Shown here in pieces: positions 1-10,267 of a DNA stretch of 64,000 bases. The number at the start of each line of letters is the position of its first letter. Position 1 is the first letter of the stretch. A model generated the notes under the pieces. The model made no database searches and was not told the origin of the DNA. It saw nothing but the letters and a program-made list of their open reading frames with translations. Source of the stretch: Spongospora subterranea (taxonomy: Eukaryota > Endomyxa > Phytomyxea > Plasmodiophorida > Plasmodiophoridae); assembly GCA_900404475.1 (NCBI GenBank), contig OUQQ01000003.1:57059-121058 (forward strand), read 5' to 3'. The position numbers were made by a program, and so were the translations under genes.

Positions 1-1502
1 TGGCCTCTCAGGTTCGTATCCAGACTATGTCTGCGCTCTTATCGGAGCCAATATGGGTATCTCGAAAATGACAAAGGTTGTTTGCCAACGAAATTATAGA
101 AAAAGTTTAACCTTTTGGTTAGGAACATATCGGCGTTGCGATTGCACTGCAAATCCCCCTGTTTGTTGTTATTACAAAAGTTCGGGTTTTACCTCAAACA
201 TGACATTCTTTGGGGTCATAATTTGCGTATAGGTGGATATATGCCCTCCAGGCGTATTAAAGTCGACCCTCAACACGGTTTTGAGACTATTGAAATCACC
301 TCAGGCTGGGAAACTCCCAGTCGTTGTTCGCTCCGCATCAGATATCAACACGGTGTTGAACAATGCCTCATCAGATGGCAATGCGACCGACTCCTCGTCC
401 GGCTGTGGTCGTTTAGGGCAACGAGTAACGTGCTCACCCCATCCATAACTTTTAAATTTATGCTTTTTTACGCTTCAGGTATGCCCAATCTTCTTGGCCT
501 CTTGCGTATCTGGCGTAGGAGTTGATTTACTAAAGACATTTTTGAGCAGATTGAGGCCGTACCGGTCAGTAACAGACCTCGTCTCAATCGCACAAAAACC
601 TCAAATTGAACTTCTACATAGGAGCTGGGTCGGTCGTGGTATCCAACCTGCTCATCTTCAGATTGACGAGGTATCTCCCATGGTTTCTGAGAAGCGTACT
701 GTCAATCCAATGTGGTAGGCATTCCTTGTGTCTGGTGTTGGGATTGTCGTGTCTGGGACTGTTATATCTGGTGTTATTCAAGCTAATGATCACATGCTAT
801 TGGGGCCGTTCGCCGATGGGTCTTTCCTCCCGGTTCAGGTTGCACAATCAAAACTCTCAATTTTTTCTACATCTGACTACAACCGTAGATTCGCTCGTTA
901 CAATGCCGTCGGTCGCCATTATCATCCGCGTCGCCAGGTGTGGCATGTGCTGTTTCTCTTCGATCGCTATTAAGGAAGTCGCCCATCAAACTTCTTCGGT
1001 AATTATTTTTTGACCTTAAGATGAGTTCTTCATGATATTTCTATAGGCCATTTCTACGCAGGGGAATGGTGTTGATTGCTCGTACTGGCACGCCGACCGC
1101 ATGTCGTCGTTTCGATGCTGAGATATTAGTGTTACATCATCCAACGACAATCCGACCGAATTATCAGGTGCAATGTTTTTTTTTTCAGATTCTACGTTCT
1201 GATTCCGTTCAGGCTGTTGTCCATTGTGGATCAATACGACAAACAGCAGCCATTGAATCAATCCAAAAAGTAAACAATGAAGCGGTTCCTGGAGAATTGG
1301 TTAAATCACTGAGAACAGGAGATAAAGCAACAGTGAGGTTGGATGATGCGAGTGCAGACATGTTGAAGAAGTAATATAAATTATTGATTCCAGGTTTCGA
1401 TTTTTGAGCCGTCCTGAATATATTTGCTGTGATGAGACCATTATCTTCCGAGAAGGTAGCTGTAAAGGAATCGGAACCATCAAAAACACTTTCGTACAAT
1501 GA
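1..1502 (+). CDS. GTPBP1/GTPBP2-family translational GTPase, 3' part (5' end outside window)
   Basis: This is the C-terminal half of an elongation-factor-like GTPase of the GTPBP1/2 family, which acts with the cytosolic ribosome in rescue and mRNA surveillance. The frame is open at base 2 and reads a G-domain segment ([11 protein letters not shown], then [12 protein letters not shown] and VDICPPGV). The beta-barrel domains 2 and 3 follow, with [34 protein letters not shown] and [13 protein letters not shown]. Conserved motifs place GT-AG introns at about 77-122, 180-232 and 423-479, with further introns near 557-618, 667-718, 837-888, 1007-1046, 1168-1219 and 1339-1392. The last exon ends with GIGTIKNTF and TGA at 1500-1502, so the glycine-rich tail of vertebrate GTPBP1 is missing. 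The P-loop and switch regions lie upstream of the window. Family assignment is firm; GTPBP1 versus GTPBP2 is not resolved. Confidence 0.9.
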
Positions 1503-1565
1503 TGTGTATGGAACGACAAGATTGAAAGAGAAAAATTTATACATTATAAAATAAACGAAAAAATA

Positions 1566-3153
1566 TTATTTGACAATACGTTTTGTGCCTTTTTTTATGG
1601 TCTTCGACTTTACAGTGGCGCCTGTAACTTCGGCCTTGGACAACGCTTTTTTCTTATGCCCGCCCTCTGTTTTAACTTTTGTCTTTTGATTGGCAATCTC
1701 ACTCGCAAGAGATTTGTTAGGAGCTGAGCTAACGGCTTTTGCACGCTTTACAGTTGGTGTGTTCATTTTGGCGTTTTTGCTTTGTTTGGGGATAGGCCCG
1801 TTAGCCGAAGTATTGTCTGTTTCGTTCATCAATGAAAGAACCCCTTGTCTCAAGTTCGCTTCTAAATCGCCAACGGATTGGGCTGCTTTCGGTTTCTTCT
1901 TCTCTATTGATTTCTTCGGTGTTTTCCCTAAGATTTGGGCTGCTTTTGGTTTCTTCTCTTCTGATTTCTTCGGGGTTTTCCCTGACGTCTTCTTGCTCAC
2001 TTTCGCCTTCTTTAGCGCTGTGGCATGCGTTCCTTCGAAAGAGGCCTGGTTGCGGTTGCGATGGCGCTCCTTGACTGGTTTAGCTGAAGGCTTCTTCCCA
2101 CTAATTCGCCGCTCTGCAGGTGTCGGACCTTGTCGAGCCATCGCTTTGAAAACTCTAGCAAATCATTTAGCATTAGACCTTCATTCTGATTTTTCGACTT
2201 TACCTGATCTTCCGTTCTTTGAACATACTCTCATGGAAGGCAATGGCCGCCTTCAAGCTATCGACTGTGGAGAATTGCACATAAGCGAATCCTTTCCCGA
2301 TATTCGAATGCCGGTCCCGGATGCATCGTACAAAATCAATGGGGCCGCAGGTCGCGAAAAAATCGAACAGATCGTTCTCGGATACATCGAATGGGAGATT
2401 TCCTGTCAGGTAAAATTTGGTGACGATGACGCGATTGGATGTTTTGCGTTTCTTACCAACGAAAGCGCATCGTTTATCGTCATGTCCCGCTGCTTGTTCT
2501 CCAATTCTGTCAATACGAACGTGATGATTATCTAAAAGAGCGCCGTTCATTTGGCAGATGTCGTCCAACGCAGACGAATCCTTCATAACGACATAGCAGT
2601 TCATGGCTTGGCGGGAATCATGAAACTAATCAACTAAGTCACCCCACCGAGACGATGAAAAATACAATGGACTAGGTACCTTCTTTTGGATGAAAGCAGC
2701 TTTCTTCGGCAGTTTAGGGTCCGAAAACGACGCAGATCGAAATCGAATGGACTCGACTTCACCTTTACCAGCTAAGAATGTCTTGATTGTTTTCTTGGTT
2801 GATGAGACAGGAATATTGCCAATAAACACAGTTCGGTCATTTCTTTCGTCGGAGTCATGTTTTGTCTTGAGTTTTTCGGCGACCTTCTGCTTCTTATTAG
2901 GAATTTCCACTTCGTCGTCGCTTGAATCGGGATACTGTTTTTTATTGGAACTCTTCCTCTTAACTGGTTGATCAGTTCGAACTAACGAGATCGGCTCAGA
3001 CACAAATTCGGGCTCTACACCTGGGTTTATAGTCAGACTTAGTTGTCCTGGCTGGTAGGCTTCCATTGCCAAATAACCGAACTGCAACGAATTTTTTTCA
3101 GAAACCGTGGCGCAGTCCGGTCTTCCTGCCAAGTCCGGCCACGGACTATTCAT
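1566..3153 (-). CDS. RBM34: RBM34 / Nop12-like nucleolar RNA-binding protein
   Basis: A two-RRM protein of the RBM34 (yeast Nop12) family, expected in the nucleolus in large-subunit pre-rRNA processing. An acidic and lysine-rich N-terminal region precedes RRM1, which starts at RTVFIGNIPVSSTKK. RRM2 has RNP2-like CAFVGNLPFDV and RNP1-like GKGFAYVQF. The C-terminal 180 residues are basic and repetitive, with two copies of a GKTPKKS-type block and a GTKRIVK end. Three introns are seen on the minus strand: about 2679-2627 (inside RRM1), 2457-2408 (entering RRM2) and 2198-2153 (before the basic tail). The first ATG of the frame is at 3153; a second at 3063 is equally possible. It ends convergently with GTPBP, 64 bases between stop codons. 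The order RRM, RRM, basic tail matches the family. Confidence 0.9.
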
Positions 3154-3159
3154 TGTCGC

Positions 3160-3695
3160 TAGATTTCGACAGGATATAAAACGCCGTTTTGCAAAAAATC
3201 GACCCTTCTGTGCAAATTATCGAAATAATTTTCAAGACACGTTCGATACTTCAACTTTTGCACGTTCATTTGTTGAAGCACAATTTGTTGGGGAGATGGT
3301 CCAATCAAAATACTCCACGAAAACAAGAATTGCCAGCCAACTGTGCACTGTGTACGAGCGGGTTGCGTGGGGGTTGCGCCATGGCAAACATTATCATGAA
3401 GTGCGCGGTCCCCGCCATCCTGTCTGTGTTGGTCAAGTCACCAGGCGAAAAGTTGCGTCATCAACTTGTCGAGCTTATAATACCGTATCAACGGGGATTA
3501 GAGTTCTGCGAGCTCTTTTTTCGGGGGACGCTTTGGTCCCGGGAATCGTCTTTAATTCTAGGCCAACAAGGTTCTAAAAGCCGCCGATTCGAGTTTCGAT
3601 GTCCATCGCCGAGCTTCGCACCGGTACGGGGAACTTACCATCGCGTCATCTAGATACCAAACCCACAGCTGGGAATAGATTGCGCCGAACCTCAG
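3160..3695. other. Intergenic stretch between RBM34 and the PP2A scaffold gene
   Basis: No gene is recognised. The stretch lies between the RBM34 start (minus) and the PP2A scaffold (plus), so it should hold both promoters and the 5' leader and first coding bases of the PP2A gene. A plus-strand open frame of about 150 codons (3189-3653) resembles no family I know, and no splice pattern joins it convincingly to the PP2A frame. Confidence 0.4.
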
Positions 3696-6015
3696 ATCGA
3701 TAACTCGTATTACAAAGGGTCCCAGATAATTCCTGTCGCCGCCCTAATCGATGAACTCAAGAATGATAATGTCGCTGTAATCCTTGCCCGCTGCTATTGC
3801 GCTTTGAGGTTGCTGAACCTTATCTACAGGTTCGGTTAAGTTCCATCAGCAAACTCGTGGAAATTGCGGACGCCCTAGGACCCCAACGCTCCCGTGAGGA
3901 ACTTATCCCATATCTTAACGATTTCATCGAGGACGATGATGATATTCTGCTAGCTCTAGCAGAGCAGCTTCCTAAACTCATCAATCAGGTCGGTATATTA
4001 TCCCGCCGTTTTTGAGTCTAACGTGCTGCTTAGGTTGGGGGAGCCGACCACGCGCATACGCTTTTTGCCCCATTAGAGACCATTGCCGGTGTGGAAGAAC
4101 CATCCGTTCGCGATAAAGCTATTGAAGCAATTATTCATATTTCCAAGTCGCTCTCCTTTGATCACGTCATCAAACATTTTATACCGCTTATCGAACGGTT
4201 TGCTACTGGAGAATGGTTCACCTCAAGGACAGCTTGTTGCCCCTTGTTCAGTGTTGGATATCGGTTTTTGCTGGATTCCCGTGAAGATTGTCAAGCTAGG
4301 TCGGTATTTACATGTCCTCATCAAACATTACTGGAATTAAAGCGTGTTCAGCTGTATGAATTTGCTGACTTTGTACTCCAAACTTTGCACCGATGAGACA
4401 CCAATGGTTCGACGTGCTGCGTGCACAAATATCGGAAGCCTGGCAGCTTGCGTTGACAAAACCAGTTTTTTCAAATATGTGTACCCAAGTTTTCTAACTC
4501 TCTCTAAGGATGATCAAGATTCTATCAGGCTGCTGGCAGTTGGCAACTGTGTCAGGCTAGCTGAGGTCGTAGACCCAGATGAAATCGTAAACAAAATTAG
4601 AAAAAATCATGGTTTTTTTTCTAAATATTCTGCGCAGGAAAGCGTAGTACTTCCTATCGTTCTAAGCCTTTGCCAAGATAAATCCTGGAGAGTGAGGTAT
4701 ATGGCGGCTGACAAATTTACTGAGGTACTGTAAGGCCTTTATTCGTTATGTATCACATTCGATGTTTATTTTACCTCCAGCTTTATGTAAGGCTTTCACC
4801 GGAGATCATTAATAGGCAGATGATTGATTGTTTTATCGCTCTGCTTACCGACGTTGAACCTGAAGTGCGCGCTGTTGCAACTGCAAAGATTACCCGTGGG
4901 TGTAAAAAGTTTTTACAAATTGCTCATTTTCTAAATGCTCAACTGTAGTCGTGTGTGCTGTTCTGAAAAAGGAGCTAATAACGTTCAGAATTTTGCCTGT
5001 TTTGGCTGGTCTTTCATCGTGTCAATCACATTATGTTCGAGCCGCTCTTGCTGGTGTGGTTATGGGCATTTCAGAGTTCGTTACCCGAGATGAATTCTTC
5101 GAGCATCTTTTACCGTTATTCCTCCTATTTCTGCGTAATAATCTGTCACTCGCCGTTCGAGATTTCATTTTCTGAAACTTTGCAGGCGACCCTGTTCCTG
5201 ATGTCCGTTTGAAAATTATTTCGCGTTTGGACTACATTCAAACTCTTGTCGGAATTGATTTATTTGTTCAATCATTACTCCCGGCGATTTCCAGCTTAGC
5301 GAGTGACCCGAATTGGCGGGTTCGGCTAGCCATCATCGAGAACATCCCGCTTATAGCTGAGCAGCTTGTAAGTTGTGCTTATGTCAGCGGTGCCATGCTT
5401 GTATATCCATTAATCTTAGGGCGCCGATTTTTTTGAGCAACACTTACGTAATCTTGCTCTTTCATGGATGTGTGACCCTGTTTTTTCTGTCCGTGCTGCT
5501 GCAACCAAGAATCTAACGAGGTTCACCACCACATTCGGTAAAGAATGGTGCATACGGGAGATTTTTCCTCGCGTCATAGACATGATGGCAAATCCGCATT
5601 ATTTATACAGAATGAATGCGCTAACGGCAGTGATTGTTTGTGATTATTTTTGTGCATTATTTCTTGCTGCTGATTTCAATTTTTCTTAGGAATTGGAACC
5701 TGCTTGCGGAGCGGCATCTATCGAGACGGGGCTGTTGCCTTCTGTTTTGAAGCTTGCAAGCGATCCGGTGCGGTTCCCCGATTGAATTGAGTGCAGGTCG
5801 ATGATTTCATTTAGGTTCCTAATATCCGATTTAATGTCTCGAAATTTATCAGCAGCATGGCACCGCGTCTAGCTGTTTCAGTTGTAACTCGGGATATCAT
5901 CCCCGTTCTTGATGTACTTCTCAGCGATCTAGACTGCGACGTCCGGTATTTTTCTGATCTGGCTATGTCTTTATGTAAATCGCTAGTAGACCAGGACATG
6001 ATCATGCATGACTAA
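3696..6015 (+). CDS. PPP2R1A: PP2A scaffold subunit A (PR65), HEAT-repeat protein
   Basis: Structural A subunit of protein phosphatase 2A; it holds the catalytic C subunit and a regulatory B subunit in cytosol and nucleus. Joined exons give about 590 residues of HEAT repeats throughout, the usual family length. Landmarks in order are [131 protein letters not shown] and [12 protein letters not shown]. At least ten short introns interrupt it, for example 3777-3831 before [10 protein letters not shown]. The frame is open from about 3696, but no unambiguous ATG is seen and the start may lie in an upstream mini-exon. Many residues differ from the very conserved animal protein, so a diverged paralogue is possible. 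Confidence 0.88.
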
Positions 6016-6899
6016 AATGTTCCCGCTTCTATTTATTCATGAGTAACCTGATAATAAAGAGAGTAACTACTTATCCGTTTTACGCTCATAACGCATAATA
6101 TCCCAAAAAAGAATGGGACTGCAATTAAATCAAACACGTAGGACTACTTGGCATCATTTCATCAGCGATCATTCTCTTAATTGCGATAATCTGTCGCATC
6201 GGTCTCTAAATCGTCTTGGTAAACAAATGATTTTTTAACTCAATGCATATGCGATATATTGTACAGGTTATGTTTGCGAAAAAGCCCACCCCAAAAGCGC
6301 TGATAGTTTCATTCAATAACTGCTGTTTTATTGCGCTAATAGACAAGGAGAAAAGCGAGACGCCATCGTATCAACGTTTGGGGAAGGATGGATGGATGGC
6401 CCCTGATTTCATGATAAATTCTGTACTTTACCAACCTCTCGCCACATTTTCGGCACACACAATTACGAATCGGTCGACAACATGAGCACCGTTTTTCCAA
6501 CGGGTGACGGCCGTTTGCCTTCTCCCCTCTATTTACCACTGATACGCTGGCTGTCAGATCCTAATAAAAATTGCTTTTGGCTCACATCGCCACTTCTCCC
6601 GGAAAGGACAAATAGGAGCGATCACAATTGTATTCTGCCAATATTTGTTCTCGCGAGCAGCCGAAGCAGGCAAAGCAATCCCGATGTCCAACTGCAGAAC
6701 ATTGCTTCGGTACCGTATCTTGTTTCATAAACTGCCCACGAAGCCTGTTTTACGAACGGTAAGCTTGCAAAAAGCGTACTTCCGTAAGATGAAGCACCGG
6801 CGTCAGCGAAATCTACTACGAAACATCTCTAACTACTATGGAGTGAAGCTCGATTTGCCGAGGAAATTTCATATTTTTTACGATATGATTACTATTTTG
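6016..6899. other. Gap between PP2A scaffold and kelch genes; no recognised gene
   Basis: Contains several open frames of 65-110 codons on both strands (6243-6485, 6482-6730 and 6645-6971 plus; 6336-6539 minus) that overlap each other and match no family I know. A basic stretch near 6765-6890 on the plus strand (FRKMKHRRQRNLLRNISNYY) could be a real exon, but its neighbours give no supporting frame. It also holds the 3' flanks of two convergent genes. Confidence 0.3.
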
Positions 6900-8216
6900 C
6901 TAAACATGACCAGCGGCGGATTTCCTGCACAGGAAACTTTGGCCAATACTGGACTTGCTGATGCCCAATAGGGTTCTGACCCGACCCTGGAACCGATCAT
7001 CTGACGCTCCCATATCATTCGATGGCACGTGAATCTCCTTCTTCCACGTCTTTCCGTCGAAGAATATCAATCTGGATTGAAGGGACGGTATCGATTCGTC
7101 CGAATCATCGACCAGCGCCACCAGCTTGTCGTTGACCACGGTCAAGCCCATCACATTCGTGGCCGGGATCGACGGAAGCGACGTCCACTGCAGGGTGTCG
7201 ATGTCGAACACGCAACACATGTCGGTCGTAGCTTCACGAAGCGCTCGAACCCATCCGCCAGCGATTACCAGACGATTGTTCCAGACGACGAACCCGCCGG
7301 GGAAGTGAGGCCCATCTGGTTGACGAGGGAGACTCTTCCACGAGCCGTTGACAGGATCTAGGGTGAGCGACAGATCAACGAGTCGCCCGTCGTCATCCCC
7401 ACCGACCAGTAACAAAATCTGCTGATTTTGACTGGCGATGACGCCAACTGACGCCAAACAGATGTCCATATGGAGTCGGGTCAGTTCACTCCATTGGCGT
7501 AGACGGTTGTCGAACTGCATCACGATCGTCTGTCCACGTTCATACCCGGCAATCACGATCAGGCAATGATCGTTCAGGACGCAGCCGATCAAGAATCGAT
7601 CGAGAGCGTTGCAGGACGGAAGGGAGATCCACCGGCGATTGACAGGATCGTACTCTGCACAGGTTCCAATGCCGATGGCGATCAGGCGCTTGTTCAACGT
7701 GGCCAGCCATTGCGTCCCGGGATAAGGGTGAATAAACCCCCAGCGCTGCGATAATGGGTCAAACACGTTGATCGTCCCGTTGCTAGAGCCTTCGGCGACG
7801 ACAATAACCTCCCGCGTGTCCATGATCTTTTTCGCCGCCAGATTCCAACTACGACACACGGGCGAGATTCGCGCCAGGTCTCTGGATGGGCCCAAACATT
7901 GTAAAACCCTCCGAACGATATCGTTTAGGTAGAAATGATCCTGTTCATATCCCTCCCCCTCCTGGTTGCGGTCGTCTTTGGTGCTGGAGTCAGTGCAAAA
8001 GAGCCATCTAAGGGAGCGGATCATGGGCTTTTCACAACTCAGGCCCATCTCTTCGACGGCCGAACCCCGCATTAGAATCCGCATGATGTTGATTCGGGAC
8101 CGATCCTGACACTTGGCCCGGATTCCAGAGCGATCCTGACACTTGGCCCGGATTCCAGAGCGATCCTGACAAATATGGAAATCACCTGGGCCAATCTCCA
8201 CTAAATGATGGTACAA
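6900..8216 (-). CDS. F-box / kelch-repeat protein
   Basis: Intronless frame of 438 codons. Residues about 95-130 (NDIVRRVLQCLGPSRDLARISPVCRSW) look like an F-box, which would bind Skp1 in an SCF ubiquitin ligase. The rest carries kelch-like repeats with the usual G-G, Y and W spacing, such as INVFDPLSQRWGFIHPYP, AEYDPVNRRWISLPS, LDPVNGSWKSLP and FDIDTLQWTSLPSIP. These should form a beta-propeller substrate-binding domain. The first 48 residues are unlike the rest and consist largely of a 10-residue repeat (CQDRSGIRAK twice, then CQDRSRINIM), so translation may really begin at the internal methionine near 8085 (MRILMRGSAVEE). The substrate is unknown. Confidence 0.8.
   Translation of the reverse strand: MYHHLVEIGPGDFHICQDRSGIRAKCQDRSGIRAKCQDRSRINIMRILMRGSAVEEMGLSCEKPMIRSLRWLFCTDSSTKDDRNQEGEGYEQDHFYLNDIVRRVLQCLGPSRDLARISPVCRSWNLAAKKIMDTREVIVVAEGSSNGTINVFDPLSQRWGFIHPYPGTQWLATLNKRLIAIGIGTCAEYDPVNRRWISLPSCNALDRFLIGCVLNDHCLIVIAGYERGQTIVMQFDNRLRQWSELTRLHMDICLASVGVIASQNQQILLLVGGDDDGRLVDLSLTLDPVNGSWKSLPRQPDGPHFPGGFVVWNNRLVIAGGWVRALREATTDMCCVFDIDTLQWTSLPSIPATNVMGLTVVNDKLVALVDDSDESIPSLQSRLIFFDGKTWKKEIHVPSNDMGASDDRFQGRVRTLLGISKSSIGQSFLCRKSAAGHV
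8098..8170 (-). repeat. 30-base tandem repeat at the 5' end of the kelch gene
   Basis: Two identical 30-base units plus a partial third (CGATCCTGACACTTGGCCCG is the unit start on the plus strand). The unit is a multiple of three, so the repeat reads through in frame as the CQDRSGIRAK repeat. It may be 5' leader rather than coding sequence. Confidence 0.85.
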
Positions 8217-8517
8217 TGGTGATCGGTCGATCTTTCTAACGGTTCCGAAACGGGGGGACTCTTAGATCTTTGACTGGATTCCCAACCCTCATGACCAGGA
8301 AGAATCTGGCTCGTTTTCACGAATCGCAATGCTCTTGTCTAGATATAGGCGGTTCCTAATTGTAAATGGTCAGAGAACATCGCGACGAAGAATTGTTGTT
8401 TTCTATAGAATGTAAGGGAATCGAGGATCAATTGCTAAAAAACATTCATTCATTGAAAGTGTGAGATTCTGATACATCAAAAACACAAAACATGTTGGAA
8501 AAAATTGCAAAATACTA

Positions 8518-8589
8518 GCCCATGCAGGGATTCGAACCCTGGCATCGAGATTCAAAGTCTCACATCATGAACCACTAGAACACACGGGC
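8518..8589 (-). tRNA. tRNA-Gln (anticodon TTG)
   Basis: On the minus strand, 72 bases fold as a tRNA. The acceptor stem is GCCCGTG with CATGGGC (one G-T pair), the anticodon stem TGAGA with TCTCG closes a seven-base loop CTTTGAA giving anticodon TTG, and a perfect T stem CAGGG/CCCTG closes TTCGAAT. The D arm pairs weakly. No intron is seen. A T run follows within about 10-25 bases (TATTTTGCAATTTTTT), as expected for Pol III termination. Confidence 0.9.
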
Positions 8590-8616
8590 TGGCAACTGAC
8601 GATAACAGACCATGCG

Positions 8617-8677
8617 CTAACATATGAAGAACATCATTACTTAACAGAGAGAGTACACTCTGATGACTCTCCGAAGG
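8617..8677 (-). promoter_or_regulatory. Two-part upstream element of tRNA-Gln shared with tRNA-Arg
   Basis: Reading toward the tRNA, a distal block (CCTTCGGAGAGTCAT, then AGTGTACTCTCTCTGT) is followed 17-18 bases later by CATATGTTAG, which ends 27 bases before the first tRNA base. The same blocks in the same order and spacing lie upstream of tRNA-Arg at 20509-20575. The sequence identity is seen directly; a promoter role is inferred. Confidence 0.6.
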
Positions 8678-10267
8678 AACTTAATAAAGTTTAGTTCGCT
8701 ATCAACCTTCTTGCGCATCTGTAAGACGAAAATAAGCCGAGAACTATCATCAAAACGTTGAAATATAAAATACAATGCGAGTCATTCCAAGGGCCGATGG
8801 AAACAAAACCGACTGTTGATTGATTGAACAGTGATTCGCGGCACCACGGGCCATTGCGGAATTTCTAACCTTTTTTCCATTTTTTTCACTAGTTATCCCA
8901 AATCCCGACTGGTTTTTTATACTGGCTTCGCTGTGACCCCAGTCGGACCCTCAAAAATCTTTTCGTCTCGATGTACATAGCCCTCTTCGGCGTGGCGCAT
9001 ATTTCAGTTGTCATCAATGTCGACTATCGTGCGCATCCTCAACAATTACGCCATGACGACAACAGAGGGTAAGATATTATTATCAAAGGAGAGTCAGGAT
9101 GAAATCACTTACATAGGGATTCGTTACCCAACTGTGAACTGACTATTTGTGGAAAATGAACAAGTCTGTTTTCCGTTCACATTAGTGTGAGTGACAATTC
9201 GCTGGTTTCGGGGCCACACAGGTCTTAGTGTGTGTGCCTGTGTGGCCACCAGTTGTGAAAACGCACTGGGCGTGTGTAGCACTATATCTGAAGGGTCAAG
9301 AATCGACTAAAAATAGTGTAAGGGGACCCGAATAAATGTTCCGAGGGCCGCCCTCACAATAACCTCGCAACAGATTTGCGGGCGAGGCAATGATTCGCTG
9401 TGACATGTCGCTCAAGTGCCGAGGGAAGATGGTATCGACGATGAGTCAATTGCGAGCAGTTGCTGACGTGAATTTACGCTCCTGGTTGGGCAAACCGGAA
9501 GAGTTTGTTCCTTAATCGACAAATTACCAAACAAATTGCCGACAACGGTCAGAGGCGTCGACGTTCTTGAATGAAGGTGCGGAGCTCGCTGGTTTGCGTA
9601 ATTCGCTATGATTTCGCCCCGACGTTATATCCAGTGTAGAGTACATTGGAAAAGTCATGCCCACATCACCGATTTCATCAGTCTAAACTTTTTTACTGAT
9701 TTACTTTGACAACAGCCAAACTTGCACTGCACAGTCTGCAGCACTCACCAAACCGTCCGAATAAATTGGCCAATATTTCTTAAACACTTAAACACTTCAA
9801 ACATGGAGTTGATCCCACTCCAAACCGCACAGCCAGCACAAGTAGAGGGATCAAATGTAGCAGAGATTGTGAACCATCCGCACTACAATCGCTGCTTGGA
9901 AACACCACAATCCCACATGACGGGCCGTTCACTTATTATATGTTTCCTGCTACGTGATCTGTGCTCAATCGCAACACACTGACGGTACAAGTCGCATATA
10001 ACGATTCATGATTTTGGTGTACCGGTGATTCGGTGAACTGCGATTGCGACTGCGGGAGGGCTGCTCTTCACGAGAAGTTGATGATGTGTGGATAATCAAT
10101 TGAGAACCAGCAATAATCACAATATTTGTGGGTAAAAATATCTGGGACGCCGTTTCCCACGGTTTTCAATCATCGACGAGGATCGGGGCGCAACTAACGA
10201 CTGTGTGACGACACCTGTTTTTGGTCGTCATCACGATTGACGGCGCTTAGCCGCAATCTCAATCCGC
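8678..10267. other. 1.6-kb intergenic region upstream of DENND4
   Basis: No coding frame with recognisable content. It holds a short inverted repeat at 9194-9256 and presumably the DENND4 promoter. A plus frame at 9722-9982 (86 codons) begins close to a pyrimidine-poor region and resembles nothing known. Confidence 0.4.
9194..9256. repeat. Inverted repeat with GGCCACACAGG arms
   Basis: GGCCACACAGG (9212-9222) and its exact complement CCTGTGTGGCC (9237-9247) flank a 14-base GT-rich loop. Outer partial arms (ACAA...CTGGT and ACCAGTTGT) extend it. It could be a cruciform or a dimeric protein-binding site; nothing nearby decides. Confidence 0.6.

Noticed and set aside
1690..2535. Plus-strand open frame of 281 codons
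   Set aside because: Antisense to RBM34, and it crosses two of its introns. The phenylalanine-rich content is the complement of lysine codons.
3107..3653. Two 150-codon plus frames upstream of the PP2A scaffold
   Set aside because: They overlap in different frames, show no known motif, and do not splice to the PP2A frame.
6336..6539. Minus frame with clustered cysteines (CSCCRPIRNCVCRKCGE), looking like a zinc knuckle of a retroelement
   Set aside because: Cysteine spacing fits no CCHC pattern, there is no polymerase or integrase nearby, and the plus strand is equally open.
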